From: Pelatocladus maniniholoensis HA4357-MV3
GTDB lineage: Bacteria; Cyanobacteriota; Cyanobacteriia; Cyanobacteriales; Nostocaceae
NCBI GenBank assembly: GCA_019359115.1
Contig: JAHHHW010000033.1
Location: 28,152-92,151 of the forward strand
Direction of reading: 5' to 3'
Length of the DNA stretch: 64,000 bases
The notes below the pieces were generated by a model, which had not been told where the DNA came from, made no database searches, and was given only the letters and a program-made list of their open reading frames with translations. The position numbers and the translations under genes are program-made. Of this stretch, positions 38,437 to 46,418 are shown one piece after another; within the stretch, counting starts at the first letter, position 1, and each line of letters begins with the position of its first letter.

Positions 38437-40770
38437 ATGGGTAAGTTAGTAGTTCTGAAATTTGCAGACGGTAGCTTTGAGCAAGGATTTGCCGTTACCT
38501 TACAAATTGGCGAAGAAGGTGAGTTACCTTCTTCAGAAATTGCAGGTAAGTTGCCAGCAGCAACAGAATTATTACAGAAATATAAACAATGGCAGTCTAG
38601 TTATTCAAAATTAGGCAGTCGTTATCGTCTGTCTGCTGAGAAGGTGCAAGTAACAAATGTATCGATCCTCAAAGACTGTGACAAAACTGCTCATACATTG
38701 CGATCGCATCTTAATTCCTGGCTACTAGCTGCGGAATTTCGCCCTGTGCGTGAGAAATGGCTAGAAAGATTATTGCCTACAGATATAGTACGAGTCATTT
38801 TACAAACAGATCATCGTGAATTGCAGCGTTTACCTTGGCATCTTTGGGATGTGCTAGAACGCTACCCCAAGGCGGAAATTGCCATAGCACCTCCAAGATA
38901 CGAGCGTATTGCTGTCAAGAAAACTCATAATAAAAAAGTAAATATCTTAGCAATTATTGGTAATAGTCAAGGAATTGATACTCAAGCAGATACGGCTTTA
39001 CTTCAAGCATTACCCACAGCTGAAGTCAGCTTTTTAGTTGAACCACAGCGTAAGGAATTAAATGATTATCTGTGGCAAAAAAATTGGGATATTCTCTTTT
39101 TTGCTGGACACAGTTCTAGCAAGGGAAATAATTATAGTGGCAAGATTTTTTTAAATAAAACTGATAGTCTCACAATTGACGAATTAAAATATGCTTTGAA
39201 AAAAGCAGTGGAACGGGGTTTACAACTAGCTATTTTTAACTCCTGTGATGGCTTAGGATTGGGAGAAAAACTAGCCGATTTGCACATCCCCCAGATGATA
39301 GTGATGCGCGAACCTGTTCCAGATTTAGTCGCACAAGAATTTTTAAAAGGTTTTCTAGATAGTTTTGCTGGTGGTGAACCTTTATACTTAGCAGTGCGAG
39401 AAGCACGGGAAAGATTACAAGGATTAGAAGATAAATTTCCTTGTGCTACTTGGCTACCAGTAATTTGTCAGAATCTTGCAGAATCACCCCCCACTTGGCA
39501 AGAGTTCACAGGCTGGATGATTCCAAGCAAGCCTATCAAGCGAACTTATAATTCTTCTAATTTATTACGTGTAATTGTTTATTTTTTAATTAATAGTGTA
39601 TTTATTACTGCAATTCCTACTGGCTTGAAATTTTTGGAAGTTCTACAAAATTGGGATTTACAAGCCTTTGATTTGATGATGCGATCGCGTTCAGTTCTTA
39701 TCAATGAAGCTCCCGATCCACGCCTATTATTAGTAACCGTTGATGATGCTGATATTGCAGCACAACGCCGCAGAGGCGAATTTTTGAAAGGGACATCTGT
39801 GTCTGATCAAACCCTCAACAAAGTTTTGGAGAAACTTCAACAGCATCAACCGCGAGCAATTGGACTAGATATTTACCGTGATTTCCCAGCAGAATCAGCA
39901 AATTTACTTCATCGTTTGAAACAAACTAATAACTTAATTGGAGTCTGCAAAGGCAGCGATACAACAATTAATACTAATGGCATTGAACCACCACCAGAAT
40001 TTCCCCAACACCGTTTAGGTTTTAGTGACTTCGTTCATGATACTGATGGAGTGGTGCGTCGGCATTTACTATTTATGAACCAAGAAGCAACCTCACCTTG
40101 TCCTGCTTCTTATTCTCTGAGCTTACAATTAGCACTGCGCTATTTAAAAGCTGAAGGAATTAAACCAAAGTTTACTCCCAGAGGTGATTTCCAAATTGGT
40201 GATGTTAGTTTCCAACTCTTAAAACCACGAACAGGCGGTTATCAAGGTATAGACAATAACGGTGGTCAAATATTACTCAACTATCGTTCCTCAAACCGCA
40301 TTGCTGAACAAGTAACATTGACACAACTGTTATCTTCTCCGATTAACCCCAACGCAATTAAAAACAAAATAGTCTTGATTGGTGTAACTGCTAAAGGTGA
40401 TTTTCCAGATTATAGGGCTACACCCTACAGTACTGAATTAGACCAACAAATGCCAGGAGTATTAGTACAAGCTCACATGGTCAGTCAAATTCTCAGCGCT
40501 GTTCTAGACCGACGTCCACTCCTGCGATCATGGAATCCTTTCGCTGAAGTGATGTGGATTTGGGTTTGGTCAGTAGCAGGAGGATTACTAGCTTGGCAAA
40601 TGCATCACTCTTTGACACGTTTGCTAATTTTTGTCGTAGTTGGCTCAGGAATTCTTTATATTTTCTGCTTTGGTTTATTCATCCAAGGTTACTGGGTTCC
40701 TTTTGTACCATCAGCTTTAGCACTCATAGGAACAGCTGGTTTGACAACAATTAATCAACAGCCAAAGTAA
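38437..40770 (+). CDS. CHAT protease fused to membrane CHASE2 sensor
   Basis: A 777-residue protein. Residues 1-100 are a cyanobacterial N-terminal region. Residues about 105-355 are a CHAT domain with His225 (FAGHSSS) and Cys270 (FNSCDGLG). Membrane helix about 370-395. Residues 400-670 are CHASE2 (QAFDLMMRSRS, RLLLVTVDDADI, RAIGLDIYRDFP, VLIGVTAKGDF), which would lie outside the membrane. Two or three helices near 700-770 close the chain. This orientation joins a periplasmic ligand sensor to a cytoplasmic caspase-like domain. It lies in the CHAT/DUF1822/DUF928 run. No nucleotide-cyclase or kinase output domain is present, as CHASE2 usually has. Confidence 0.92.
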   Translation: MGKLVVLKFADGSFEQGFAVTLQIGEEGELPSSEIAGKLPAATELLQKYKQWQSSYSKLGSRYRLSAEKVQVTNVSILKDCDKTAHTLRSHLNSWLLAAEFRPVREKWLERLLPTDIVRVILQTDHRELQRLPWHLWDVLERYPKAEIAIAPPRYERIAVKKTHNKKVNILAIIGNSQGIDTQADTALLQALPTAEVSFLVEPQRKELNDYLWQKNWDILFFAGHSSSKGNNYSGKIFLNKTDSLTIDELKYALKKAVERGLQLAIFNSCDGLGLGEKLADLHIPQMIVMREPVPDLVAQEFLKGFLDSFAGGEPLYLAVREARERLQGLEDKFPCATWLPVICQNLAESPPTWQEFTGWMIPSKPIKRTYNSSNLLRVIVYFLINSVFITAIPTGLKFLEVLQNWDLQAFDLMMRSRSVLINEAPDPRLLLVTVDDADIAAQRRRGEFLKGTSVSDQTLNKVLEKLQQHQPRAIGLDIYRDFPAESANLLHRLKQTNNLIGVCKGSDTTINTNGIEPPPEFPQHRLGFSDFVHDTDGVVRRHLLFMNQEATSPCPASYSLSLQLALRYLKAEGIKPKFTPRGDFQIGDVSFQLLKPRTGGYQGIDNNGGQILLNYRSSNRIAEQVTLTQLLSSPINPNAIKNKIVLIGVTAKGDFPDYRATPYSTELDQQMPGVLVQAHMVSQILSAVLDRRPLLRSWNPFAEVMWIWVWSVAGGLLAWQMHHSLTRLLIFVVVGSGILYIFCFGLFIQGYWVPFVPSALALIGTAGLTTINQQPK

Positions 40771-40799
40771 TTTGTAATTTGTCATGAATCAGTTAACAG

Positions 40800-40845
40800 T
40801 TTAATTTGATAACTGATAACTGATAACTGATAACTGATAACTGAT
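40800..40845. repeat. AACTGAT heptamer tandem repeat
   Basis: Five or so tandem copies of AACTGAT, followed by CCCCTTTCCCCAATCCCC, lie in the spacer between the CHASE2 and DUF928 genes. It is a short tandemly repeated sequence typical of heterocystous cyanobacteria. Confidence 0.8.
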
Positions 40846-40868
40846 CCCCTTTCCCCAATCCCCACATT

Positions 40869-41672
40869 ATGAAGTTAAATTTAGATCCAATTAAACTTTT
40901 TTTGGTGTTGACTCTCAGTAGCACCAGCTTATTGAGTAGTTTTTCGTTGGTTGTCGCGCAGTCAAAGCCAACTCAAACCTCACAACCAACTTCACCTCAG
41001 CCTCCTAAAAGCGAAACTCCCAAAGTTGATTTACCTAATTTGCCACCTGGTCCTCCTCCTGGAGGTCGTCGCTTTGGTGGAGCCAGAAGAGGTAGCTGTC
41101 CAGATGTTAAAACACCCCTAACTGCTTTAGTTCCCTCGACAGAGCAGCCGCCATCGGTAACAAATGTTTGGGGATTAACAACAGAAGAACATCCTCAGCT
41201 ATGGTTTTATCTACCGTACACCAAGAGTTCTGGTTATCCGGCTGAGTTTGTCTTGCTTGACGATGAAACTAAAGATTCAGTTTATAAAACTGCGATCGCT
41301 CTACCAGCAAAAGCAGGTATTATCAAAGTTCCCGTACCTGAAAACGTTCCGTCACTGCAAGCTGGTAAACAGTATCGTTGGTTCTTCAACGTTTATTGTT
41401 ATCCACAAAAGCAATCAACTCCTATTTATGTAGAAGGAGTCATTATCCGTAAAAATCCCACTCAAACCTTATTCAAGCAGTTACAAAAATCACAGCCAAT
41501 CCAGCAAGTTAATATTTATGCTAACAATGGCTTTTGGTACGATGCGCTCACCACACTAGGACAACTGCGCCAAACAAATCCCCAAAATAATACACTTAAA
41601 ACACAGTGGAGAGATTTACTAGCTGCTATTGGTTTAGGTGAATTAGCAATTCAACCATTGGTTCAACCGTAG
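40869..41672 (+). CDS. DUF928 family exported protein
   Basis: A 267-residue protein. Residues 1-30 are a signal peptide (LTLSSTSLLSSFSLVVAQS). Residues 32-75 are Pro/Ser/Gly-rich. Residues 76-265 are DUF928 (GSCPDVKTPLTALVPS, VWGLTTEEHPQLWFYLPYTKS, LQAGKQYRWFFNVYC). The family is largely cyanobacterial, of unknown function, and repeatedly clusters with CHAT/CHASE2 genes. As an exported beta-rich protein it could be the ligand or partner of the CHASE2 domain; that is inference only. Confidence 0.88.
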   Translation: MKLNLDPIKLFLVLTLSSTSLLSSFSLVVAQSKPTQTSQPTSPQPPKSETPKVDLPNLPPGPPPGGRRFGGARRGSCPDVKTPLTALVPSTEQPPSVTNVWGLTTEEHPQLWFYLPYTKSSGYPAEFVLLDDETKDSVYKTAIALPAKAGIIKVPVPENVPSLQAGKQYRWFFNVYCYPQKQSTPIYVEGVIIRKNPTQTLFKQLQKSQPIQQVNIYANNGFWYDALTTLGQLRQTNPQNNTLKTQWRDLLAAIGLGELAIQPLVQP

Positions 41673-41689
41673 TGCTGTTTCGGAAAAAT

Positions 41690-41735
41690 GTGAAAGGAGA
41701 AGGGAGGAAGAATTTTCCTTTCTCCCTTGTCTCCA
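41690..41735 (+). terminator. Imperfect hairpin after the DUF928 gene
   Basis: GGAGAAGGGAGGAA...TTCCTTTCTCC forms an imperfect stem about 20 bp downstream of the DUF928 stop. It probably ends the CHAT/DUF1822/CHASE2/DUF928 transcript. The remaining spacer to 42042 holds only an A+T-rich stretch and AAGGAGA, the ribosome-binding site of the next gene. Confidence 0.5.
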
Positions 41736-42042
41736 AATTTATTAGACCTAAATAGGAATTCTTACTATTAAGATAGTCAGAATTAGCATAGTTATAATCA
41801 AAAATCGTGCCAAATATCATACCTTAACCTTGAAGTATTTACATACTGCACTGAAAACTGTATCAGGTAGATGTATGATGCTATTTAGCCAGATATAACC
41901 AAAAGAAAAGCCAGAGTTGGCACGATAAATTCTACCTCTAGGATACAGTATAAGCATCTTGAGGAGGATGTTTTATACCCAGAAAATTCTATATATTTTT
42001 AATTCGGAGGTTAACACATCCTGCTCAAGGAGAAATTAGTTA

Positions 42043-42960
42043 ATGAATTTTAAATTGATTTTGGGTTTATTCAAAGAAACATTTAACGAATGGCAAGAAG
42101 ATAAAGCGTCACGGTTAGCAGCCGCATTAGCTTATTACACAATTTTTTCTATTGCCCCATTATTAATTATTGTGATTGCGATCGCAGGTGCAGTATTTGG
42201 AGAAGCAGCAGCCAGAAACGCAATTTTTGACCAACTTCAAGGATTAATTGGCGCTGCGGGTGCAGAAGTTATTCAAAATGCGATTGAAAGTGCTAGTCAA
42301 CCACGAGCAGGAACCGTCGCCTCACTTATTAGTATTGTTGTTTTGATTTTTGGTGCAACTAGTTTATTTACAGAATTACAAGATTCTCTCAATACAATTT
42401 GGGAAGTAAAACCAAAACCAGGAAAAGTAGTAAAAAACATGGTTCGCCAACGCTTTTTATCTTTTGCAATGGTATTAGCTATTGGTTTTTTACTGTTGGT
42501 TTCTTTGGTAATTAGTACAATCTTGGCAGCGTTGATTAATTATTTTCAAACTCTATTACCAGGTGTTGATTTTCTTTGGCAAATTGTCAACTTTACTCTT
42601 GGTTTTATCATTACAACTTTATTATTCGGGCTAATTTTTAAAGTGTTGCCAGATGCCAAAATTGTGTGGAAGGATGTTTTAATAGGAGCTGCCCTTACCT
42701 CACTTTTGTTCTCCTTTGGTAGATATGCACTCGGACAATATTTAGGTAACAACACTTTTGGCTCTACCTATGGAGCTGCTGGCTCAATAGTAGTAATCTT
42801 AGTCTGGGTTTACTATACTGCTCAAATCTTGTTTTTCGGCGCAGAATTTACCCAAGTTTATGCCCGCAGATATGGTTCTTGCATTATCCCAGCCGATTAT
42901 GCAGTTTCTCTAAAAGAAATAAGCAAAGACGACAAGAGGAAACACAGACGCGGGGGATAA
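42043..42960 (+). CDS. YihY/BrkB family membrane protein
   Basis: A 305-residue inner-membrane protein with six predicted helices and the family blocks DKASRLAAALAYYTIFSIAPLL, LFGATSLFTELQDSLNTIWEV and TYGAAGSIVVILVWVYYTAQILFFGAEFTQVYA. The family was once called RNase BN in error; the function is unknown, perhaps transport. The start ATG has AAGGAGA 10 bp upstream. The C-terminal tail is basic. Confidence 0.9.
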   Translation: MNFKLILGLFKETFNEWQEDKASRLAAALAYYTIFSIAPLLIIVIAIAGAVFGEAAARNAIFDQLQGLIGAAGAEVIQNAIESASQPRAGTVASLISIVVLIFGATSLFTELQDSLNTIWEVKPKPGKVVKNMVRQRFLSFAMVLAIGFLLLVSLVISTILAALINYFQTLLPGVDFLWQIVNFTLGFIITTLLFGLIFKVLPDAKIVWKDVLIGAALTSLLFSFGRYALGQYLGNNTFGSTYGAAGSIVVILVWVYYTAQILFFGAEFTQVYARRYGSCIIPADYAVSLKEISKDDKRKHRRGG

Positions 42961-42967
42961 GAGAGAC

Positions 42968-43115
42968 ATGGGGGACACGGGGGAGGTGGGGGACAAGGGA
43001 GACACGGGAAGGGGGAATATTTTTGGTAGATTTCTCCGCGTCTTCCACTCTCCACCTCACCGCGTTTTCTTCCGATCCCCAATCCCCAATCCCCAATCCC
43101 CAATCCCCTTTCCCC
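42968..43115. repeat. GGGGGACACGGGG and CCCCAATCC tandem repeat spacer
   Basis: GGGACACGGGG-type units (42968-43015) and CCCCAAT heptamers (43078-43110) are separated by a short non-coding link. The open frame through this spacer is composition-driven and not part of purB. Confidence 0.8.
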
Positions 43116-43171
43116 GATCCTTTAACCCACAGACCACTGTACAATATGACGGTTGTACTCTGTGGCGGACT

Positions 43172-44467
43172 GTGATTGAGCGTTATACCTTGCCTGAGAT
43201 GGGCAATTTATGGACAGATGCATATAAGTTTAAAACCTGGTTGCAAGTAGAAATCGCTGTTTGTGAAGCACAGGCGGAATTAGGTTATATTCCAGCTCAG
43301 GCGGTTGCAGAAATTAAAGCCAAGGCGAATTTCGACCCCAAACGAGTGTTAGAAATTGAAGGCGAAGTCCGCCACGATGTCATTGCTTTCTTGACAAATG
43401 TCAATGAATATGTTGGTGATGCTGGACGCTACATTCATTTGGGTTTAACTAGTTCCGATGTGTTGGATACGGCTTTAGCATTGCAAATGGTTGCTAGTTT
43501 GGATTTGTTATTGCAACATCTGCAAGCATTAATTGATGTAATTCGTCAAAAAGCCAAAGAACATCGCTACACAGTGATGATCGGACGTTCCCACGGGATT
43601 CACGCCGAACCCATCACCTTTGGTTTTAAACTAGCTGGGTGGTTAGCGGAGGTATTGCGCCATCAAGAACGTCTGCAAATTTTGCGGAAAAGTATCGCTG
43701 TGGGTAAAATTTCCGGTGCAGTAGGAACCTATGCCAATATCGAACCGCGTGTAGAAGCGATCGCTTGCCAAAAACTCGGACTCCAACCCGATGCAGCATC
43801 AACACAGGTAATCTCACGCGATCGCCACGCTGACTTCGTGCAACAGCTGGCTTTACTTACAGCTTCCATCGAACGTTTTGCAGTAGAAATTCGCAACCTC
43901 CAAAAAACCGATGTTTTGGAAGTTGAAGAATTCTTTGCCAAAGGGCAAAAAGGCTCTTCTGCTATGCCTCACAAGCGAAACCCCATCCGTTCCGAACGCC
44001 TCACAGGTATGGCTAGAATCATCAGAAGTCATGCGATCGCAGCTTTGGAAAATGTTGCCCTTTGGCACGAACGGGATATTTCCCACAGTTCTGTAGAACG
44101 AGTAATTTTACCAGATTCTTGTATTTTGACGCATTTTATGCTGGTAGAGACTACTGACTTGATACAGAACCTCCTGGTTTATCCAGAAAATATGGCGCGG
44201 AATATGAACGTTTATGGTGGTGTTGTCTTTAGCCAAAGAGTCTTACTCACCTTGGTAGAAAAGGGAATCACCCGTGAAGAAGCCTATAAAATCGTCCAAG
44301 AAAATGCTCATACCGCTTGGAACAAACCGGAAGGCAATTTCCGTGACTTGATTAGCAAAGAGCCGCGTGTGACTGCAAAATTATCACCAGCAGAAATTGC
44401 AGCCTGTTTTGACCCACAGCATCACTTGCAGCATTTAGATCAAGTGTATCAACGCTTGGGGATTTAG
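43172..44467 (+). CDS. purB: Adenylosuccinate lyase
   Basis: Acts twice in purine synthesis: SAICAR to AICAR and adenylosuccinate to AMP, both with fumarate release. The start is GTG at 43172 (VIERYTLPEMGNLWTD, the family beginning), giving 431 residues. A longer in-frame opening from 42968 is repeat sequence. Motifs are TSSDVLDTALALQ, IGRSHGIHAEPITFG and the flexible signature loop KGSSAMPHKRNPIRSE. A 9-codon frame (ATG 43146, MTVVLCGGL) ends overlapping the GTG (GTGA), which could be translational coupling or chance. Confidence 0.95.
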   Translation: MIERYTLPEMGNLWTDAYKFKTWLQVEIAVCEAQAELGYIPAQAVAEIKAKANFDPKRVLEIEGEVRHDVIAFLTNVNEYVGDAGRYIHLGLTSSDVLDTALALQMVASLDLLLQHLQALIDVIRQKAKEHRYTVMIGRSHGIHAEPITFGFKLAGWLAEVLRHQERLQILRKSIAVGKISGAVGTYANIEPRVEAIACQKLGLQPDAASTQVISRDRHADFVQQLALLTASIERFAVEIRNLQKTDVLEVEEFFAKGQKGSSAMPHKRNPIRSERLTGMARIIRSHAIAALENVALWHERDISHSSVERVILPDSCILTHFMLVETTDLIQNLLVYPENMARNMNVYGGVVFSQRVLLTLVEKGITREEAYKIVQENAHTAWNKPEGNFRDLISKEPRVTAKLSPAEIAACFDPQHHLQHLDQVYQRLGI

Positions 44468-44900
44468 TTTAGTGATTACCCGTACTCTGGCTTGAAAAAG
44501 GGTGTAGGGGTGTAGGAGGAGTTATATTTTAAGGGGATGTAGATGCTTGTTTCCTCCATCTCCCCTTCCCTCGCCTCCGGCATTGGTCAGGGGAGCGTCG
44601 TCAACTCGTTCGCACCTCGATCCGACGCTCATGCTCCGCATAGAGCGCGGGGCTGCTGCTACAAAAGCTCAATTCCCGAACCCAAATCCCTATTCCCTAT
44701 TTTCACGACAGGTCTATAAATTACTTTTTGTGAATCTGTTCGTAATTAGCTCTCAAGGACTTGTAATAATGACTGGATATGAATGCACAAACACAGGTTT
44801 GAGAAATTCTCCTTATAATTTTTTTGCTATAACATCCGTAACCTAAAAATAGGGACTTTAATATTAAACTTGAATTTATTGTTCTATGATTGCTTAACAA
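44468..44900. other. Repeat-bearing spacer after purB
   Basis: It contains a CGCACCTCGATCCGACGCTC...GAGCGCGGGGCTGCTG hairpin unit (44620-44662) shared with 55908-55942 and 56276-56330. A+T-rich sequence with a 25-codon frame (44769) and no supportable gene follows. Confidence 0.6.
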
Positions 44901-44929
44901 AGCGCTTCCTTGGGAGCGCTATTTTTTTC
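44901..44929 (+). terminator. Intrinsic terminator
   Basis: AGCGCTTCC-TT-GGGAGCGCT is followed by ATTTTTTT. It lies 430 bp after purB and 70 bp before the hydrolase start, so it may end a small RNA from 44720-44900 or a long purB 3' tail. Confidence 0.7.
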
Positions 44930-44999
44930 TTTGTCAAAGATTTGGCATCAGTCCTGTACCATTGAAACCGGAAGCAATCTCTTCACAAAGAATTCTGCA

Positions 45000-45875
45000 A
45001 TGATGTCTGTACGTCAAACTTTAGCCAAGCCTGATATTCAACTTTCTTATTTAGAGTGGAACCAAAATCAAGATCAGGAACCTTTATTATTACTTCATGG
45101 TTTAGCTGATCATGCCTTGGTTTGGTCTAGTTTGGGAGATTACTTAGCGCCACAGTATCATATAGTTGCACCTGATCTGCGTGGTCATGGTGAGAGTAGT
45201 AAGCCAGAAAAAGACTATAGCTTTGAGAGTGCGATCGCAGATCTAGAAGCATTGATGAATAAATTAGGATGGACAAGTACTCATGTTATCGCCCACTCTT
45301 GGAGTGGTAAATTAGCTTGCATTTGGGCTAGACAAAACCCAGAACGATTGCGGAGTATGATTATAGTCGATCCGATTTTTATCTGGCAAATGCCCAGTTT
45401 CTTGAGGGTGACATTTCCGATTTTGTATCGCTTCTTGTCGTTTCTCAAAGCGATGGGTCCATTCGCCAGTTACGAAGAAGCCGAAAAACAAGCCCGTCAG
45501 TTAACAGCATACAAAGGCTGGAGTCCCTTACAACAAAAAGTTTTCCAAGCAGGTATAGAACAAAAACCTGATGGTAGTTGGGGTAGCAAGTTTACAATAA
45601 CTGCACGCGATCGCATTTTTGAAGAAGTAATGCAGGTTCCCGGTTTAACAGTCCCAATTCATATTCCCACCTTATTTGTCCAGCCAGAAAAAGGTGTTAA
45701 CCGCCAAGAATGGCAACTTAAACCTTATAAAACATACCTCAAAAACTTACAACTATGCCAAGTTCCTGGTAATCATTGGCCATTTTTGACCCAACCTGAA
45801 GCCTTTAATCAAACTGTAAAAGATTATTTACAACAACAAGCAAGGGAAGATTATCTGATTCATAGAGAACATTAA
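45000..45875 (+). CDS. Alpha/beta hydrolase
   Basis: A 291-residue hydrolase: LLLLHGLADHALVW (oxyanion region), VAPDLRGHGESSKP, nucleophile Ser in IAHSWSGKLA, and His in VPGNHWPFLTQPEAF. The ATG at 45000 (MMSVRQTLAK) is preferred; an upstream frame to TTG 44910 runs through the terminator hairpin. The last five codons (HREH) are formed by the first copy of the 63-bp repeat, so the natural C terminus has probably been altered. Substrate is unknown. Confidence 0.85.
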   Translation: MMSVRQTLAKPDIQLSYLEWNQNQDQEPLLLLHGLADHALVWSSLGDYLAPQYHIVAPDLRGHGESSKPEKDYSFESAIADLEALMNKLGWTSTHVIAHSWSGKLACIWARQNPERLRSMIIVDPIFIWQMPSFLRVTFPILYRFLSFLKAMGPFASYEEAEKQARQLTAYKGWSPLQQKVFQAGIEQKPDGSWGSKFTITARDRIFEEVMQVPGLTVPIHIPTLFVQPEKGVNRQEWQLKPYKTYLKNLQLCQVPGNHWPFLTQPEAFNQTVKDYLQQQAREDYLIHREH

Positions 45876-46229
45876 AGCGTTTGTTCAATCCGCTTCAATG
45901 TTGCTTATTAACCTTCTTTCATCCATAGAGAACATCAAAGCGTTTGTTCAATCTGCTTCAACGTTGCTTATTAACCTTCTTTCATCCATAGAGAACATTA
46001 AAGCGTTTGTTCAATCTGCTTCAACGTTGCTTATTAACCTTCTTTCATCCATAGAGAACATCAAAGCGTTTGTTCAATCCGCTTCAATGTTGCTTATTAA
46101 CCTTCTTTCATCCATAGAGAACATCAAAGCGTTTGTTCAATCCGTTTTAATGTTGCTTATTAATCTTCTTTCATCCATAGAGAACATTAAAGCGTTTGTT
46201 CAATCCGCTTCAACGTTGCTTATTAACGT
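45861..46229. repeat. 63-bp minisatellite, six copies
   Basis: The word CATAGAGAACAT recurs at 45861, 45924, 45987, 46050, 46113 and 46176, exactly 63 bp apart; the last copy is incomplete. Differences are nearly all C/T transitions. A frame from 45898 translates it as a 21-residue repeat (INLLSSIENIKAFVQSA), but it has no ribosome-binding site and period 63 keeps any frame open. The array begins inside the hydrolase gene. Confidence 0.95.
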
Positions 46230-46291
46230 GAAAATGTAACTAGGAGTATAAGGGACTCCACTATACGCGGGATGGAGTTTGAAACAAGAAC

Positions 46292-46391
46292 CTCGGTTAA
46301 GAAATATTGACCAACCCAAAATCTTTGTAGAGACGCGCTGTTTGAAGCGTCTCTACATTCTTAAAATCGAAGCAAAAAATCCTTAACCGAG
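46292..46391. repeat. Nested inverted repeat between hydrolase and glgB
   Basis: Outer arms CTCGGTTAAG/CTTAACCGAG (46292-46301/46382-46391) enclose a perfect 10-bp hairpin GTAGAGACGC/GCGTCTCTAC (46327-46336/46347-46356). GCGTCTCTAC recurs at about 52153-52163. It is MITE-like and may end glgB transcripts. Confidence 0.7.
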
Positions 46392-46418
46392 CAGTATTTA
46401 TTGCCTACACTCTTATAA

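Noticed and set aside
42968..43171. N-terminal extension of PurB
   Set aside because: It is translated repeat sequence; the GTG at 43172 gives the standard family start.
44547..44846. 99-codon plus-strand ORF after purB
   Set aside because: Runs through the dispersed GACGCTC hairpin repeat and shows no protein character.
44910..44999. N-terminal extension of the alpha/beta hydrolase
   Set aside because: The TTG lies in a terminator hairpin; the ATG at 45000 gives a normal hydrolase N terminus.
45861..46229. CRISPR array
   Set aside because: Repeats are contiguous with no unique spacers; the same applies to 62234-62506. No CRISPR array was seen anywhere.
45898..46239. 113-codon ORF of 21-residue repeats
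   Set aside because: It is generated by the 63-bp minisatellite, whose period keeps a frame open; no ribosome-binding site and no independent coding evidence.
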